The notes below the pieces were generated by a model. That model saw only the letters and a list, made by a program, of their open reading frames with translations. It was not told the DNA's origin and did not search any database. Position numbers and translations under genes: made by a program. Positions 45,500-56,559 of a stretch of DNA of 64,000 bases are shown piece by piece. The stretch's first letter is position 1. Each line of letters begins with the position of its first letter. The DNA comes from Isoetes taiwanensis (Eukaryota; Streptophyta; Lycopodiopsida; Isoetales; Isoetaceae): NCBI GenBank assembly GCA_021234155.1, contig JAJEKV010000107.1, forward strand, positions 310,001-374,000. The letters run 5' to 3'.

Positions 45500-48350
45500 A
45501 AGCTGAAATACAAAAAAAAGTATCAAGTATTGTGCAGAGTTTTTAACATAAGATGATGCTTATCTATATCAGATATGAATGCTCCTAGACGGAGAGGATC
45601 CATCTGCCACAGAGAGAAAAGGTTAGAGTGTTCAGCCTCATATCTCGCTCTTATTGGATCGTATTGTGTGCATCGAAGAAGGGTATGTTCTTCATCTTCA
45701 ATCTGGCCGTCTTCACAAAACAGGCAAATTCTTTCTTCCCTTGGGATTTTCATCCATCGACCTGTTTCGATCCTTAGGTGATGAGAGCTGAGCCTATATC
45801 TGGCAATGACTTTCCTGACACGTGGAGATGTTTTCAGATAATCTTGTTCTGCGTATATTAACATTGGGTTAATCTCTGACTGATAAAACTCCATCTTTGT
45901 ACCCTTTTCTTGCCACAGTTTCTCAACGACCTTGGCCTGAATCGGATCGCTGGATCCCTTCTTAAATGCGTGGTAGGCCAATTTACGCCTCTTCCAGTCC
46001 CCATTTATGTAACCACTCCTTTACTTCTTGGAACCACCCTTGGCTGCTCGAGGTTTGCATTGCAAGGTGAGGGAGCCGACTCTCCTCTACATTGCTGATC
46101 CTGTTGACATATGACAATGTTTGGCACAAAGCTTCAGCCTGTAAGGGAAGCATCCCTGTCTCCGCTAAAATCATTGCATAGGGTACTTGTTTTTTTATCC
46201 CAAGTTCTTCCCGAAGGAAGAGTTTGAGCACTCCTTCTATCTTCTCCCACATTTTGCTTGATAGAGATGGCCCCCAAATTGGGCAGCCATATAGCACTAC
46301 TGATTTGCACCGTGGTACTTAAAGAGCATTTTTTGGAGCTTCCATCCTGCTAAACCAGCTTTATGGCATCTTTGCAACATGTCAGACATGTGGCACGCTT
46401 GCCTCCCGCAATGCGCTTTTTCAATGCAAACCTTCAAATTTGTAATTTGAGCGTAATTCCAATCCTAGATATTTGTAAACATTAACCAATTCCAACTGTT
46501 CATTCTGATAAAAGAAATCTGGTTTTGAGAACGTGCCACTTACCATGCATTTAGACTTGGATAAGTTCACCTTCATACATTTGTTTGTGCAAAAGAGGGC
46601 CAGGTTGTCTAGATGTGTTTGTAACCCTTGTGAAGTTTCTGAGAGAAGGACCACGTCATCTGCATATATTAAGAGTTGGATAAGAAAGTTTCCGAGCAAT
46701 GTTCCAGCTTGTCCTTTGGATCTCATCCATTCTTCTAGGGAGTCAATGTAAAGCCCGAAGAGCGTGGGAGATAAGGGGCAGCCCTTGTTTCCATCCACCG
46801 TCTTTGCGGAACCTCATCTGGTAGCTTACAGGAAAGTTTAGCAATTACCTCTTCATACAATTTGGCCACTGCTCCACGTATGTTCTCTGGGAGGCCTAAC
46901 TCTTCCATCCTCTCTTCTAAGCCTGCTCTGGGGACGGAGTCGAAAGCCTTCGAGAAATCAATGAAAGCCATGTGCAACGATTTTCTGGGACGTTTAGCTC
47001 TCTCCATTAAGACTCGGAGTGATAAAATGTGATCATAAGTGCTATGATCTTTCCGGAATCCTGCTTGTGTGATGGCCCTCTTATCCAGAGAATCAGCCCA
47101 TGCAGCAATTTTCTTCTCGAGAATGCCTCCAAAGATTTTGGAAAAGATGCTGCCTACTAAGATTGTTCTATAGCTTCGTGATCCCCGCTTCGTCTCTCGC
47201 TTTGTAAATAGGTACTACTCTGCATGTTTGCCATTGTCTAGGGAGACCCTCCTTTGCCGCATCATTAAGAACCTTCGTGAGATATGGAATCAGCCCATCT
47301 CCTCCCATTTTATCGGGTTCACCGAAAGCCCTTCTAAATCGACTGCCTTTCCATTTGCCAATGATTGAGTGTACTCTTCAACCTCTGCCTCAGTGAAAAG
47401 ATCTTCTAAAATGGTGCAACCGTTCATCCTTGAGGCCTGTGGGGCATAATACAGTTCCTTGACAAATTCTAGCAGCTTTGAAGTCTCCAAATTATGCCCT
47501 GTGGTGGGCATGGCCAACTTAGACCAAAAGCTTCTTGGCTTTTCTTCAAAAAGCGCACTGAGGCCAGCCTGTCGAGTCTTGTAAAATGCTGCCTTCTTCT
47601 TCTTTAAGGCTTTTTTGTACCACTTGGGTTTCATTTTCAGACCCGATGGCAATGACCTTCTCAGTTGCGAGCATTCTTGGTCCCACCAAGACTTGGATTT
47701 CCGGCCGGGTGGACAAGCTCGGGTTTCTCCAAAGCTTTTTCTGGCTGCATTCAGGATAACTTGGGATAAGGATTGAGCATTTGGGCAGTTATCTTCCCTT
47801 GCATTTTCGAGCAATTCAGACAAAGCTTGTTGGTAGGCATCTCTTTTCACATAATCCAGTTTGATTTTTGGGACAAATTCCTTTTCCACTCTGCATTTTC
47901 GCAAACTCATATCCAAAGCAAAAAGGATAGGCACATGGTCCGATTCTGGTTGCTTGTCAATCAGCTTGAGATAAGGAACTCGTTCTGTGGACTGCGCTAG
48001 CAGATAATCAACCGTACTGTCTCCTTGCCAAGTAAAACATGTTGACTTGTTAGAGCAAGGATATTTCGAAATGCCATTGAGTATTTTTAGATTGCAGATA
48101 GAGCCAAGCTCTAACAGTAGCGCACCCATTTGGTTTTTATTCTGGTCAGCCGAGCTTCTGTCAAATTGGGGGTCATAGACTTCTTCTAACATCTGATTAT
48201 CCTCAGAAGTATATTTGATACATTGCATATTTTGTGTCCTAGCATTAAAATCCCCTACTAGCATGACCAAAGAAAGTTTTTTTCTTTTTCGCCCGCGTTT
48301 TGAACCCATGACCTCCCACTTCCAACCCAACACTCTTTCCATCTTGCCAA
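45500..48350 (-). mobile_element. LINE E (endonuclease, reverse transcriptase, zinc motif), 5' truncated
   Basis: The best-preserved LINE here. Minus-strand ORFs in order: 48342-47290 (C-terminal half of the APE endonuclease with LVMLVGDFNART and QPESDHVPILFAL, then a basic linker); 47007-46735 (RT block A, AFIDFSKAFDSVP); 46798-46421 (CPLSPTLFGLYIDSLE and YADDVVLL); 46297-45983 (VLYGCPIWG-type region); 45981-45523 (HHLRIETGRW, CLFC, IEDEEHTLLRC). The frames are separated by a few shifts or stops. The endonuclease N-terminus is missing, so the insertion is 5' truncated. It lies between the two small paralogous genes and so came after, or separated, their duplication. Confidence 0.87.
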
Positions 48351-48689
48351 CTATCTATAGTAATAGTATATGAGCACTTCTAAAGTATGTAAGGATGTAA
48401 TAAGCATAATCAATATTATTTGATGTATCGAACCTGATAAATTTGTAAGGATGTGCTCTTCGACCTCCACTTTATCTGCTAGCAGTCCCTAATTTCAATC
48501 ACACCTAAATTACTCAAGCACAGATACTTTTACCTTAGTAAAATCCAAGATACAAAGCATGTTTTCACTTGACACACATATCCATACAAAATATGCATTA
48601 TACTAATGTACGTGTACATCACTCTCGTACGCGCTCAATAATGGCGATATAGTCTACTCCAATAATTCACATCAATCATTTTTCAGGAG

Positions 48690-48697
48690 TATAAAAG
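48690..48697 (+). promoter_or_regulatory. TATA box of small gene B
   Basis: TATAAAAG 43 bp before the ATG at 48733. About 200 bp upstream is shared with gene A, including cacacctaa, tatccatacaaa, tgtac-acgt and gctcaataatggcg. The conservation of both box and distance argues for function. Confidence 0.75.
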
Positions 48698-48732
48698 CAG
48701 CTCCAATCGGAGGTAGAGTTCATTCATCTTCC

Positions 48733-48975
48733 ATGGATTATTCGCCTTCTTCTGTTCACAACATCGAGGCGATCAAGTGCTCAATAAGTTACAATGATCT
48801 TGTCGGTTGCCAAGTAAGGGGTACTCTTCTTGATCCCTACTTACAATCCAAAGCTAACGGTGCTGAGATTCGTTGCCCCGGGATGATTCGTGTTATGATC
48901 CACCTTATTTGGCTTCCTGAGCGCAGTAGCTATGAGATAAGTGGGATCACCTCAGCAGGTGGTGATGATGATTGA
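48733..48975 (+). CDS. Small unrecognised 80-residue protein B (paralogue of 45170-45412)
   Basis: Intact ORF of exactly 80 codons, soluble-looking, acidic tail (GGDDD). It shares with protein A the SYNDL, LDPxLQSK, RVxIHLxWLP and ITxAG blocks; the N-terminal ~12 residues and the middle (about 45-52) differ. No known domain. Downstream, 49003-49100 carries a ~50-bp duplicated segment (aagatgaaaaa, cagagcgtaatg). The equal lengths argue for selection on a compact fold. It could be a lineage-specific stress or tissue protein, but nothing in the sequence shows its role. Confidence 0.75.
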   Translation: MDYSPSSVHNIEAIKCSISYNDLVGCQVRGTLLDPYLQSKANGAEIRCPGMIRVMIHLIWLPERSSYEISGITSAGGDDD

Positions 48976-49002
48976 ATCACCTATCCTGCAATGTATAGTG
49001 TA

Positions 49003-49100
49003 AGAGCTCTTGTAGTAAGATGAAAAATGCAGAGCGTAATGTAGTAATGTTTAAAAGCTCTTGTGTTAAGATGAAAAATACAGAGCGTAATGAATAATAA
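49003..49100. repeat. Short tandem duplication downstream of small gene B
   Basis: agctcttgt-aagatgaaaaa-cagagcgtaatg occurs twice with a ~55-bp period and small differences. Confidence 0.7.
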
Positions 49101-49164
49101 CTAGTCTATTGTACCTTGCATGTTATATATGGTATAGTAATTACGTAAAAGAGCATTGCATACC

Positions 49165-50580
49165 TCATGAGTTCTCATCATCGTCGTTAGCTTCTTTAGC
49201 CACTAATTCTTGCAACTGAGCCCCCACACTATTGGGGATCACCACTAACAACGGCTTGGACTCTACCGCCCAACCGTAGTCTATTGTTTTCAAATGTTGG
49301 TAGCATGGCGGGTCATTAGGATTGGGTCTCCACTTCTTGCTCCAGCAATCCCTATATTGCATTGCATATGAGGTTCCCTTTCTGGCAATAGGCTCAAACC
49401 AAGAGACAAACACCTCTTCGTAATGAGGGAGATTAGGGTCCTCTATTGGGTCCTCTTCGGCAAAAGCCATCCACGTCGGGCAGTTATCATGTGGCCTGAT
49501 TAGCAAGAGCATTCCCTTCTTGACATCTTGGTAGGGGTCGAATATTTCAACTGGGTTCTTTGGTCTAGCCGAGAAAAGCCCTACGTAGTGAGATGCTACA
49601 ATGTGCTCATCCACCAATACGTTTTCGGGTTCTTCCAATGCATTTTGCCTGGTGTTGGGCCAGAAATCCTGAATGACTGCTCTACCGGGCTGAACGTCCC
49701 CAAGCACTCGCAACAAGGTGGACCAATAGTCAATTAGTTCATTCATATATGTGTTGGACCATGAGTGATTGCCACCTCTAGAAATAGCTGCCCAATGCAT
49801 CGTGTACTTGGCAATAGAAGATCTCTATGCACCTATATCTTTCAAGCTCGCATATGGATGCACGACCTTAGGTGACCCTGTCGGAATGGTAGGTAAACCC
49901 TGGGCATCCTCCTTCCACATCCTGATTCTCTTTTCAGGGAGCGACTCCCTATGCCCTGGCCTCATCTTGTAGAACATTAGTGGCCATCCATCCTTCATGC
50001 AGAACTTGAAGAGTAGAGGTTCCAAATGACCACATAAACGGTCCTTCTTATCAGGGATAAAACCTTTCACGAATTCCTTCCAATCAGGAACCTCAGTCAC
50101 AAGGTAAGGTGAAGGAGACTTGGAACTACACTGCCTGAAGAGTTGCATAAGCTCTGGAATAGTCAATGCATCTGATCTTCTCATTAGAGTTGAGTAGTTT
50201 CCAAAGAGGGCATCTATGTCATCGTGGGTGTGTCCAACCATCATGAATCCCCGCTGCACTTGATCGAAGACACCTAACCAAACCAAGTATGACAAGTAAG
50301 AGAAAAGATAAATGTACGCGCATGTCTTCTCCACTAGTTGATCTCTAGAAATCCCATGCACTTCACTTGGTTTACTGTTTTCTACACTATCATTTTCTCT
50401 GACCTGCCAATTTATCTGTTTAATCTGACCAGGTGGCGTGCAAACATCGGGTGCTGCATGGAGTTCATTCTTAATGTCGCTTTTGCATCAAAGAACAAGG
50501 CTACCGATAGCTTCACCTAGCTTGTCCAATTCCGGTTCGGGAAACGGAAGTGGTATTGCCCATCAAACACAACTACAACA
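49165..50580 (-). pseudogene. DUF7869-like transposon protein, nonsense-mutated
   Basis: Minus strand. Frame from about 50580 down to the TGA at 49165, with in-frame stops near 50483 and at 49825-49827 as the only breaks seen. The core FMMVGHTHDDIDALFGNYS is the hallmark of the DUF7869 family, found in transposon-related genes of plants and some animals. The C-terminal third (MLLLIRPHDNCPTWMAF ... YAMQYRDCW) resembles the end domain usual in these proteins, and the tail is acidic (NDDDENS). The catalytic role of the family is not established to my knowledge. It points away from the unknown gene at 52314-56205, with palindromic repeats between, so both may belong to one mobile element. Confidence 0.65.
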
Positions 50581-50725
50581 GAAACTACTATCAAATCCTC
50601 TGGCACAGGAACGTTGTGGTGGTGCATGAAGTTGTGCGCTCTGCCTTTAGCCACTTTCTTCCTCAACAAGTAGAATGACTGTAAAGCTTCCATCCTACAA
50701 AACAGGTCAGATTTTGCTCGTCAAC

Positions 50726-51006
50726 ATCGCGATCGTGATCCTCTGGACCACAATGGCAGAAAAATAACTGAGGGACAGTATTCATGGCCCCATCAAATAT
50801 TATTTTATGAGCTCAGCTCTAACTAAAATCTTCTTCAGCTCTAACTAAAATATTTATGGCCCACTCAAAAATCATTTTACTCTAGGATTTCAGGACAGAA
50901 TACCTCCACAAGATCGCAGTCGCGATTATTTCGAGCGAGCAGATTTGGAACGTGTACCTGACGTTGCGTTAAACGAAAATAACTCAGCAGGATTGCAGTC
51001 GTGATT
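50726..51006. repeat. Left cluster of palindromic repeats
   Basis: Three diverged copies: 50726-50741 (atcgcgatcgtgatcc), 50912-50927 (gatcgcagtcgcgatt) and 50991-51006 (gattgcagtcgtgatt). A longer flanking unit with tatggcccca / actcaaaaatcatttta also repeats at about 50780-50880. Confidence 0.65.
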
Positions 51007-51692
51007 CCTTCAGGCAGAGATCCGAGCCTGTGCAGTTGAACAAGAAAACCCTATCCGAGTAAGTCTTCCAAATTAGCTGTAAACGTAAATGTTAATTGCA
51101 ACTGTTATTTCCACAACAAATGTCACTTTCACTGTTAATTAGAATGGAGAGCTGTCCTAATTTAGCACCCATATAGCAGATCTATACTCATATAAGGGAG
51201 ATCGCCCAATTTAAGGTGATGGACTGCACCATTAAGGCAGAGAGTTAAGCATCTTTGGGTATGCGCTGTGCTCTTTGCAAGGCATATTTATGCCCAATAT
51301 TAGGATCATCTTGTAGCCCCATTCTAAAGGCATCGAATGAGCCATTCTATGCCTGAAGACGAGCTGTCTAAACCCTCCATTACTCCATTCTTTCGATAAG
51401 TGCACCATTGATGGGCGGGCTCTCTTAGCAGATTACAGAGAGCCATAAACAGCATATACCATATTAGGGATGGTATTATTACAGTAAAATGAGTGGAGTT
51501 GCAAAAATACAAAATACTCTTATCTAGCACACATGAATTACAAAATCCTCTCAGCTAGCACTTTGAAATCATATATTACTCTTATCTACCATACATAAAC
51601 AACAAAACAGCATTCACCTCCTGAATTGAGTAATGTCGGGCAGCATATACAGTGAAGGCCTTAGGATTGTGAACCCTGGTAGCTTGTGAGAC

Positions 51693-51776
51693 TCGAGCGC
51701 CTTCAAGAACAGATCGAGCGCCTTCAAGAACAGGTAGGGCGCCCTCAGGAACAGATCGAGCGCCTTCAGGAACAGC
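51693..51776. repeat. Minisatellite, 4 x 21 bp
   Basis: The unit tcgagcgccttcaagaacaga repeats four times with a 21-bp period and one to four changes per copy. It lies between the two divergent genes, so it may be part of a promoter region or just a local expansion. Confidence 0.85.
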
Positions 51777-52446
51777 TCGCTTGAATTCAAAATTGAATCC
51801 CCGCCAACAAGACCGAGCGCGAAATTCAGTTGCTAATTTGAAACGTAGCTGTCCTTTTCCGTCCGTAACTCCTCCGCATAGACATGCCAGAAAAAGATTG
51901 CTTTATTCCGTGGCGCTTTTATTACGCGGTGATTTCGTACAGGATGTGGTTGCATGTCTCCCTCAAGGTACAGATTTTGAATCCGGACGTCCAAGTCCAG
52001 AGGTACCTTTTGTCCGGAACATGTCTTAATTATAGCAAATTTGTTATGCCTCTATAAATGATGGTGTCTGCATTAATGGTGTATAATTAATGATGCCGGC
52101 TGCAATAATGGCGTGCAATTATGGTGCGTCAGAATTCGCACGTGTGGCATTAAGTTCGGGCATCCCCGGGAGTACTATTTATTCTCAGAATTCGCCAAAA
52201 ATTTTTTTAAGGGGAGCAGCGCCATCGCGGAATTCCGCGCCTTCAGCTCAATTGCATCTTCGATCGCCGACCGAGGAAAGCCACTTTTCAATCTTTTCCG
52301 GCGCCCGCGTTCCATGGCACCTAAAGCCAGTATCAGAGAAGGTAAGATTTCGTCCCCTCAGCTCATGAAGATCGCGGCCGCGTTTTTTTTCGAGAATGCT
52401 TGTTTTATTTTACACTTCATGTTTTCGTTTTAACTTAATCCTCTTT

Positions 52447-52572
52447 AGGATCGCGGCCGCGATCCTACAAACTGTTAGAACTCAGCAGGATCGCGGCCGC
52501 GATCTTGTGGAGTGCTCAGCAGGATCGCGGTCGTGATCTTGTGGAGTGCTCAGCAGGATCGCCGCCGCGATC
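52447..52572. repeat. Array of four GATC-bounded palindromes (intron 1)
   Basis: 52449-52464 GATCGCGGCCGCGATC (within the 20-bp perfect palindrome 52447-52466), 52489-52504 identical, 52523-52538 GATCGCGGTCGTGATC and 52557-52572 GATCGCCGCCGCGATC. Spacing is 40, 34 and 34 bp; the shared linker reads ttgtggagtgctcagcag. A partial copy precedes at 52370-52382. Many changes in copies 3 and 4 are C-to-T or G-to-C at CG sites. Confidence 0.92.
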
Positions 52573-54196
52573 TTGTGGAGTGCTTTGTGGTTTAGTTTCG
52601 TAGCGTCAGCTTTAACACAGCATTTCTTTTGCTTGCAGCTTTGGATTTGTTTCGTGGTCCGGATGTTGAGCCTACCAAGATCATCACACCTTCAAATGAA
52701 AGGAAATGGTGCATTGAAATAGCACAAGCAATTCCTCAAACTAAAGGTGACCGCAGAAAAGACCTGTGCTTGTTCCTCCGGACTGACCAGAAAGTTGAGG
52801 ACATACAACAGATAGGGATAGTGATTGCTATGTGGGAGGGCACAAAAAACAATGTGCAGGACGTTATTATATGCAGCGTGGAGGATACACAGCAATTGCA
52901 GTTCCTTGAGTACGTTCTGAAGTGGGCGAACTACGACCCCTCACTGATGACAGCTAGCAAGTTGAACAAACTGGCAACAGGGAAAAATGTTCCCACTAGT
53001 GCAAAAGGATATGGCTGGGAGCTGCAGTCGTATGAATCTATGTCTCTATCCGGAATAAAGGGAAACAGGGATATACTGTCTGGTTTCTCGGCATGCAGGA
53101 AAGGTTTGCTAGCAGACAAGAAACCACCGAGCATTGCATTGAAAGCTAAGCGCGATGAGAAAATGCCCTCGGTCATGGACACAAACTGGCTAAGAGCTCA
53201 GGCCAAGAAGAAGAATGTAAGGCCTGCCTCCATAGCAGAGGACTCTTTCCAGAGCAGAGCCCTGTCTGTAGAGCCTGTTACCATGGCCCTTCCTTCAGCT
53301 ATTATTGATCCTACACAGTCTCCGGCTATTTGTGCTCCACCTGTTACAACAAAAGAGACGTTGGTCCCCAAGAAGATATCAAAGTTCACCATCAACCTGC
53401 GCAAGCTGACAACATCAGATAGTGGAGAGCCTTCGTCATCTTGCACGCCCCCTTCTGTCACAGGTCTATCTTCTTCAAAAGCCTTGGCATGGCCCGTGCT
53501 TAAGTTCAATCCCGAGGAAGAACGTAAGTTGGCTGAGCAAACTGCACAGAAGCTTGAACAGTTTAAGCGGTTTTATCCGCTTGGTGTGAACTGGTTTATG
53601 AAGGTATCTATTTTTTATTGCGAGCCAGCTCCTGCTAATCTCACCCATCGAATGCGTTCGAACAACCATGTGCAAACACTTGTGAAGAGCTTCAAGACGT
53701 ACCCTACAGAGGTCCTCACACCGGCCGACGTTGTCCCCTTTGACCCAATTACTAGGTGATTGTTATTATCCATCATATTTGTTTTGTGGCTTCTTAACTA
53801 ATCGATGCGCATTATTTCAGGAAAAAGATCACCTGGAGCACAGAAGCTGATTTGAAGGGCAAAAAATTTTGGATAATTTCTGGTAACCATAGTATATGTG
53901 CAGCTCAATTGCTTTGAGGGTGTTGTCGGAGAACTGGAACAGCGGCTTGAGTTTGCTAAAGCCTACGCCAGGAAAAGGACCAGAGTGCTGAATGGAAATT
54001 TGTCAGATAGAGAATATATTGAATTGAGCATTCAGTGCAACGAAGTCATTGCAAACACCGTATATAGAGAGCCTTTGATAGAGAAGCTGCAACAACTACG
54101 GCATCAACACAAGGCATATGGATGTCCTCCGCAAGGGCCCATTGGTACTGCTACAACATCGGCATGAAAGGTATTTTGTATTTTTAGCTCACCAAC

Positions 54197-54210
54197 ATCG
54201 CGGCCGCGAT
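54197..54210. repeat. Isolated palindrome copy in intron 3 of the unknown gene
   Basis: atcgcggccgcgat, flanked by caac and tttgctga; it lies between the GTATTT donor (54171) and the TTTCAG acceptor (ending 54233). Confidence 0.85.
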
Positions 54211-56399
54211 TTTGCTGACCATTTATATTTCAGGACTTCCACGAGATAGCTACTACAACATTGAAGGTGAAGGAGCTAAAAGATGAAAAGCAGTTCATTT
54301 TTATGGAGGAGCGTGTCTTCAAAAAAATAATGGAAGTGGCCAACAAATGGGTGAGCAGAAAACTCTGTGATGAACATGGGGATCTACCTGATAGGCCAAC
54401 GAAGGACTTCTTCAACAAAACTTGGCTAAGATACCTCAGAGGCATGTCTAATGCAGAGGTTTCTCAGCTGCTTGATGAGATTTTGGAAGGAAAGACATAC
54501 CTTAAGGTGCAAGCGGGATATCACGGCAGGTATGATTGCAAGCAGCCCGCCCATTGACATTAGAAGCTTGACCTTCATGCGTAGAGAGATTGTGTCCTAT
54601 GCTTCCAGCTTGCTTCAGAAAGAATACTCTTCTTTCGAAGAATTGTTGTCTGAGTTTCCTGATTTCACTGAACAGCGGATTCTTGATATTTCTGATTCGG
54701 ATACAGAATACGTGAAGTCCAATTACAACAAAGATCATGTCATGGGTAATTTGCCCGTTGCATTTTTAGAGCCGATCAGATCGATTTTGAAACCTGAAGA
54801 GGCTATCAAAATCAAACAGAAAAAAAATGTTGTTCATGCAGTGACAAAGGAAGGGATTCCTACGTCCACTCCAGTATCTGAGAATGCAACACTGGTGTTC
54901 ATTGACATCAGGGGATTCTCTACAATATGGTCCTGCAAAAAGTACATGGAGATCTTTACAAGAATATCCAGCATGACAACTGCTAATATTTATCACCTGG
55001 TTATTCTGACGCGGTCTGTGAACTTGCCAGATTGCTTGTACAGCCAAAAGCAGATTCAAGATGGCTCCCATATTTCTGTAGGCACATATGACGAGCAAGG
55101 ATGGGTGAACAAGAAAAGGGTAAAGGAGTATCAGTATTACATCACCCATATGTGCATTAACAGAAGCGACTCTAGGGTAACGTCGATATTGCCTGAGCTG
55201 GAGCTTCGTTTGACACCGGTGAGCTCAGCACCAAAGAACACCCCCTTGCCACCAATGTCTGTCACTGGTAATGAAGAAGCTGATGAGAAAGTGAGAAAAC
55301 AAATGGCAGATCTACTTCACGCGTAAACCAAGATACAAGTTTGTTGGAATGGAAGGTGATCATGTGCTAAAGTGCCAGTTAAAGAGATATATGCTTACCA
55401 TATTGTTGACCAGCTGGTGCCCAAGGATGGTTGTGTGCTTCATTTCTTCTCAGCTGGTACTGCTTCCCGTGTCGCCTTAATGCAAGGAAAGAAAAGTATT
55501 GCATTCAAAAGCCAAGGTAGAGTATGCCGATTTCTTAGGGCTTTCTTGGATAAGCTTGAAAAAATGGTTTGCCAGGGCACTAGGGAGACAGATGAAGAGG
55601 AGAAAGCAGACACTACAAATGATCCTGACAAGATCAATATAAATATTACCCAGAAAACAGATATATCTAAGCTTGATGAAATCTTGGATCAAATGGATGA
55701 GAAGAGCTACAAGGAAAGGATGCAGCAGACGAAAAGACTTTTAGAGTCTACAGAGAAAGGTATTAATGCGCTAGACCCTATGTTTCAAAAATTGAGGGCT
55801 TTAAACAAAAAATTTGATGCCTACATGCCTTTTCTGACAGGCGGGTCAAATTTCGAATACATAGGAATCAACGAGGAACCTGCGCATCAGGAGGGTGAGC
55901 CAAGTGGTACACAAGAGCACCAGGTTGTAACCAAAAAAAAGAAGCTCTTCCATACACCCGAAATCGACTGTGGTGTCCAAAATGGCGCATCGGTGGAAGG
56001 CAGCACAATGGATACTGAGACGGAAGAACTGGATCCACATCTCCAAGTCCTTGCACAGGCCATGTCTGTAGACATCCCAGATGTAACAGGCTATACAGAG
56101 ATGGACACATCCGAGGTTATAAGAAGGGGCCAGGAACATGTTGCTAGGATATCTGCGGAGTTAGGTGTTGTACCTGAATCTGTATCAGAAACCCAGATGG
56201 AGTAAATTCTGCCCCTCTGGCAAACAATTGTACACTGCTATTTCTAAGGAATGTAATATAAGGGTTTGAAGAATTGCACAATTTTGTGTTTCTTATTATT
56301 TTGAGTCTAAACTTTCATTGACGCGATCTTTGCTAGTACTTTCTTAGGTTGATTGCCTTCTGCAGACCTCCTCTAGCTTAAGAATTCGAATCAAAAGGG

Positions 56400-56545
56400 G
56401 TAGCTAAACAGCTCAAAATGTTCGCCACCGCGATCTTCACTATCACTTTGTTTTCCTTTCATCCATATGTAGACCTGTATGGACTTGTGATCTTATATCC
56501 ATGGGTTAGCTAAGCAGCTTCAAATCTTCGCCGTTGCGATCCTGC
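56400..56545. repeat. Right cluster of palindromic repeats (2 x ~106 bp)
   Basis: Two units beginning gtagctaa-cagct and ending tcgcc-(n)-gcgatc (56422-56435 and 56528-56541), about 200 and 320 bp after the stop codon of the unknown gene. The second is followed by ctgctgag, the inverted form of the array's linker. Confidence 0.7.
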
Positions 56546-56559
56546 TGAGTATTTTTACT

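Larger units (their letters stand above)
52314..56205 (+). pseudogene. Unrecognised multi-exon gene with a faint ParB-like signature, decayed
   Basis: Proposed exons 52314-52341, 52639-53755, 53821-54170 and 54234-56205. The first join (GAAG|GTAAGA; TTGCAG|CT) links MAPKASIRE to ALDLFRGPDVEPTK in frame. Exon 2 is a clean 372-codon frame: a globular start, a Ser/Pro-rich middle and a charged helix (EEERKLAEQTAQKLEQFKRF). Across exons 2/3, NHVQTLVKSFKTYPTEVLTP followed by FWIISGNHSICAAQL has the layout of a ParB/Srx-type domain (residue list ending in G-x-H-x-x-A-A); this likeness is weak. Exon 4 has SENATLVFIDIRGFSTIW and, later, VLHFFSAGTASRVALMQGKK, reminiscent of methyltransferase motifs but not convincing. 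The C-terminus is coiled-coil-like and acidic. Breaks: a 1-nt shift near 53905, TGA near 54163, a shift near 54550 and shifts around 55326-55380. The palindromic array lies in intron 1 and one more copy in intron 3. Confidence 0.55.

Noticed and set aside
52447-52572. CRISPR array
   Set aside because: Regular 34-bp spacing, but the spacers are repeated too and the unit is palindromic; there are no cas genes and the genome is eukaryotic.
54900-55500. Working DNA methyltransferase
   Set aside because: Motif-like strings are present but no DPPY-type catalytic motif, and the frame is broken; kept only as a hypothesis.
55846-56139. Minus-strand ORFs overlapping the unknown gene
   Set aside because: They are shadows of the plus-strand coding frame and show no motifs.
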